A stretch of DNA of 8,692 nt from positions 1 to 8,692 of the forward strand of contig JAQUNE010000053.1 in NCBI GenBank assembly GCA_028717765.1, written 5' to 3'. How positions within the stretch are numbered: the first letter of the stretch is position 1; each line of letters begins with the position of its first letter. Position numbers and translations under genes: made by a program. Below, piece by piece: positions 7,008-8,692 of this stretch. The stretch is from Candidatus Omnitrophota bacterium. Its GTDB lineage: Bacteria > Omnitrophota > Koll11 > Gygaellales > Profunditerraquicolaceae. The notes under the pieces were generated by a model. That model ran no database searches. It was not told the origin of the DNA and saw only the letters and a program-made list of their open reading frames with translations.

Positions 7008-8692
7008 TTTTTTGGCGCTGGCACGCTTTCTTGCGGCGGCGCCTGTACTACCGGTGCCGCTGTAATTACTTCTTCTCTTGGCTTAAGTTTCAAAACAATC
7101 AGGTTCACCGAATAAGGACTGAGGGTCAATTTCTCCTGATATAAATCATTAATCTCAACTTCTTTTTCTTCAGCCGGAATGAATTTGCAGTTTGCGCTAC
7201 AATTAGAATCTATCACATACCTTTGATATGAGTATTTATCTTTTAAGTTTTTAAGTTTAATCTGCAGGTTCACCGGAGTAGTGGTAAATTTTTTTGCTTG
7301 AAGGCTTAGATTACGCGTTTTTTCCAGGATATTTTTTAATTTACCAGTGGTACGTAAGTGCTGAATGTCTGTCTCTAGCTCCATAATTTTATTCAACCGA
7401 TTTGATTTTATCAGATCAAGCACTACTTTTCTTTCAGAGCTGTTTAAGCCGGCGATAGAACGGGAGAGATAATTAACGGTAATCTGCGGATCGATATAGT
7501 TATAAATTAATAATGTAACCGTATCCTTGCCCTTAGCGGCAATTACTCCCACAAACTCATTATCTAATTTTCCGGATATAAAGAGATTTTCTCCCAGATT
7601 ATTCAACATCTTAAAAGCGTTGTAAGTAACCTTGGGCCCTCCCTTATAATCAGAGGTCTCAGGGTCAAACCAGAATATCCCGGCATTGCTCGTAACATTC
7701 TCTTTATTGTTCTGAAAATCCTCTAAAGAAAAATAAACCTGGTTATCAAGGCCCGCCTCATACATATTCTGGATACGGCTAAAAATATAGCTAGCGCTAA
7801 TATTGGCTTTATCTGCGCGCGCAGGCAAGATATTTGCCCCGCTGTCATAATTCCATTCGTCTACAATCAATGAAATATTCTGATTAAGATGAAAATACGA
7901 TAGCCAGGCTCTCATTAGCTTTACTTCTGTCTTATTATAAGCGGTGACTGTTTTTTCAACCTTGGGATCCGTAGAATAGGAGTGCCAAGAGATAAAATCG
8001 AGCGGAAGCCGGTAATGAAAACAAAATTTAATCAACTCGTAAATCAGGCTTCTTTCTGGGGTAATCACAGTATTACCGTCAAAATTCTGGAACCAGCAAC
8101 TTGTACTGGGGCCCCCTAAAGGAATATTGATTTTATATTCTTTCTCTAGTTCTCTGACCGCCTCAGCAACCGCCCGGTAAAGGATAAGGTACTCCTGCTT
8201 TCTGCCTAAAAAGAAATTATCCAAATCCGCAGCGCTCCAAACCTCATACCAAATATTATATTTTTTCTCACAGCTTAAATAGCGGATATCTGCTTTTACC
8301 AGTTCTTTGTAGGCTTTTAAATCCAAGGGCGGGCTTTTTTTATCAAGCACCCTGCCTAATCCGGCAGGCGTACCAAAGATATCCACAATCACTGCTCCGC
8401 CGGCATCGGTTATTTTCTGCAGGGTAGTTTCATAATTGGCCAATAATTTATTCTGCAAATTCTTATTCTTGGCGAACTCGTGTATCTCCCAAAGGTTATA
8501 TTGCAGGCGGAATAAACCGCTAAAACCAATATCTTTTTGCCAAGTATCCAGAACTTCGGGGGCTGCCAATTCTTGCGGCCAGATACTCTGGCGGGAAAAA
8601 CCTCTCCCGCTTAAGTCAATATTAGGATGAAAAATTTTCGGTAAGGCAACTGTTTCGGAATTAACATCGAGGTTATATTCCAGGTCGTTTTC
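7004..8692 (-). CDS. GH39-like (clan GH-A) glycoside hydrolase family protein, 5' end cut by the window
   Basis: The reading frame is open from base 8692, giving 562 visible residues; the N-terminus, including any signal peptide, is outside. A TTG at 8569-8567 could be mistaken for a start, but the 41 codons before it are open and protein-like (IFHPNIDLSGRGFS). The first part looks like a (beta/alpha)8 barrel of the GH39 type, the family of beta-xylosidases and alpha-L-iduronidases: YEVWSAADLDNFF (about 149-161), GGPSTSCWF (193-201), DFISWHSYSTDP (232-243) and LIVDEWN (275-281, Glu279 as nucleophile). In GH39 the acid/base Glu lies in VWNEP; here the place reads VWSAAD, so it is missing. After the barrel comes a beta-rich region (about 375-540) interrupted by a helical stretch (about 410-471), with a Cys pair (498, 502), then a Pro/Ala-rich tail to the stop. 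It overlaps xseA by ATGA. A secreted location is plausible but cannot be seen. The substrate is unknown, and a binding or pseudoenzyme role is possible. Confidence 0.75.
   Translation of the reverse strand, partial: ENDLEYNLDVNSETVALPKIFHPNIDLSGRGFSRQSIWPQELAAPEVLDTWQKDIGFSGLFRLQYNLWEIHEFAKNKNLQNKLLANYETTLQKITDAGGAVIVDIFGTPAGLGRVLDKKSPPLDLKAYKELVKADIRYLSCEKKYNIWYEVWSAADLDNFFLGRKQEYLILYRAVAEAVRELEKEYKINIPLGGPSTSCWFQNFDGNTVITPERSLIYELIKFCFHYRLPLDFISWHSYSTDPKVEKTVTAYNKTEVKLMRAWLSYFHLNQNISLIVDEWNYDSGANILPARADKANISASYIFSRIQNMYEAGLDNQVYFSLEDFQNNKENVTSNAGIFWFDPETSDYKGGPKVTYNAFKMLNNLGENLFISGKLDNEFVGVIAAKGKDTVTLLIYNYIDPQITVNYLSRSIAGLNSSERKVVLDLIKSNRLNKIMELETDIQHLRTTGKLKNILEKTRNLSLQAKKFTTTPVNLQIKLKNLKDKYSYQRYVIDSNCSANCKFIPAEEKEVEINDLYQEKLTLSPYSVNLIVLKLKPREEVITAAPVVQAPPQESVPAPKK

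Noticed and set aside
8567..8569. TTG as the start of the glycoside hydrolase.
   Set aside because: The 41 codons before it are open and read as conserved-looking protein up to the window edge, so the gene begins outside the window.

Overview
The window carries one dense, unidirectional block of nine protein genes, all on the minus strand, so the biological order runs from high to low coordinates. Both edge genes are cut by the window. In transcription order they are: a GH39-like glycoside hydrolase (5' end off the right edge), xseA, xseB, dxs, the four subunits of a 2-oxoacid:ferredoxin oxidoreductase of the VOR/KOR type (ferredoxin delta, alpha VorB, ThDP-binding beta, gamma), and gltX (3' end off the left edge). 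Every junction is an overlap or a gap of 1-2 bases, except a 23-base AT-rich spacer between alpha and beta. There is no non-coding stretch over 300 bases, and I see no RNA gene, repeat array, mobile element, terminator or convincing promoter. The simplest reading is a single polycistronic unit whose promoter and terminator lie outside the window.

The organism is a bacterium: it has bacterial-type ExoVII, DXS and a discriminating-type GluRS. It is very probably anaerobic, because it uses an oxygen-sensitive, ferredoxin-linked 2-oxoacid oxidoreductase. Base composition looks moderate (roughly 40-45% GC by eye). The compact GluRS and the general style of the proteins remind me of uncultivated lineages such as Omnitrophota (former OP3) or a neighbouring phylum. 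That placement is recollection and inference, not proof.

Functionally the block mixes carbohydrate handling (GH39-like protein), DNA repair (ExoVII), isoprenoid precursor synthesis (DXS), ferredoxin-reducing oxidation of 2-oxoacids (VOR) and translation (GluRS). DXS and the VOR beta subunit both need thiamine diphosphate, and the later MEP enzymes IspG and IspH need low-potential electrons. A link between dxs and a ferredoxin-reducing enzyme is therefore chemically reasonable but unproven.

The window is mostly housekeeping, and I do not see a clearly new multi-gene system. The points most worth a second look are the GH39-like protein, which has lost the Asn-Glu of its acid/base motif but kept the nucleophile motif; the GluRS, which lacks the usual zinc-binding insert; and the embedding of a complete VOR operon between dxs and gltX.
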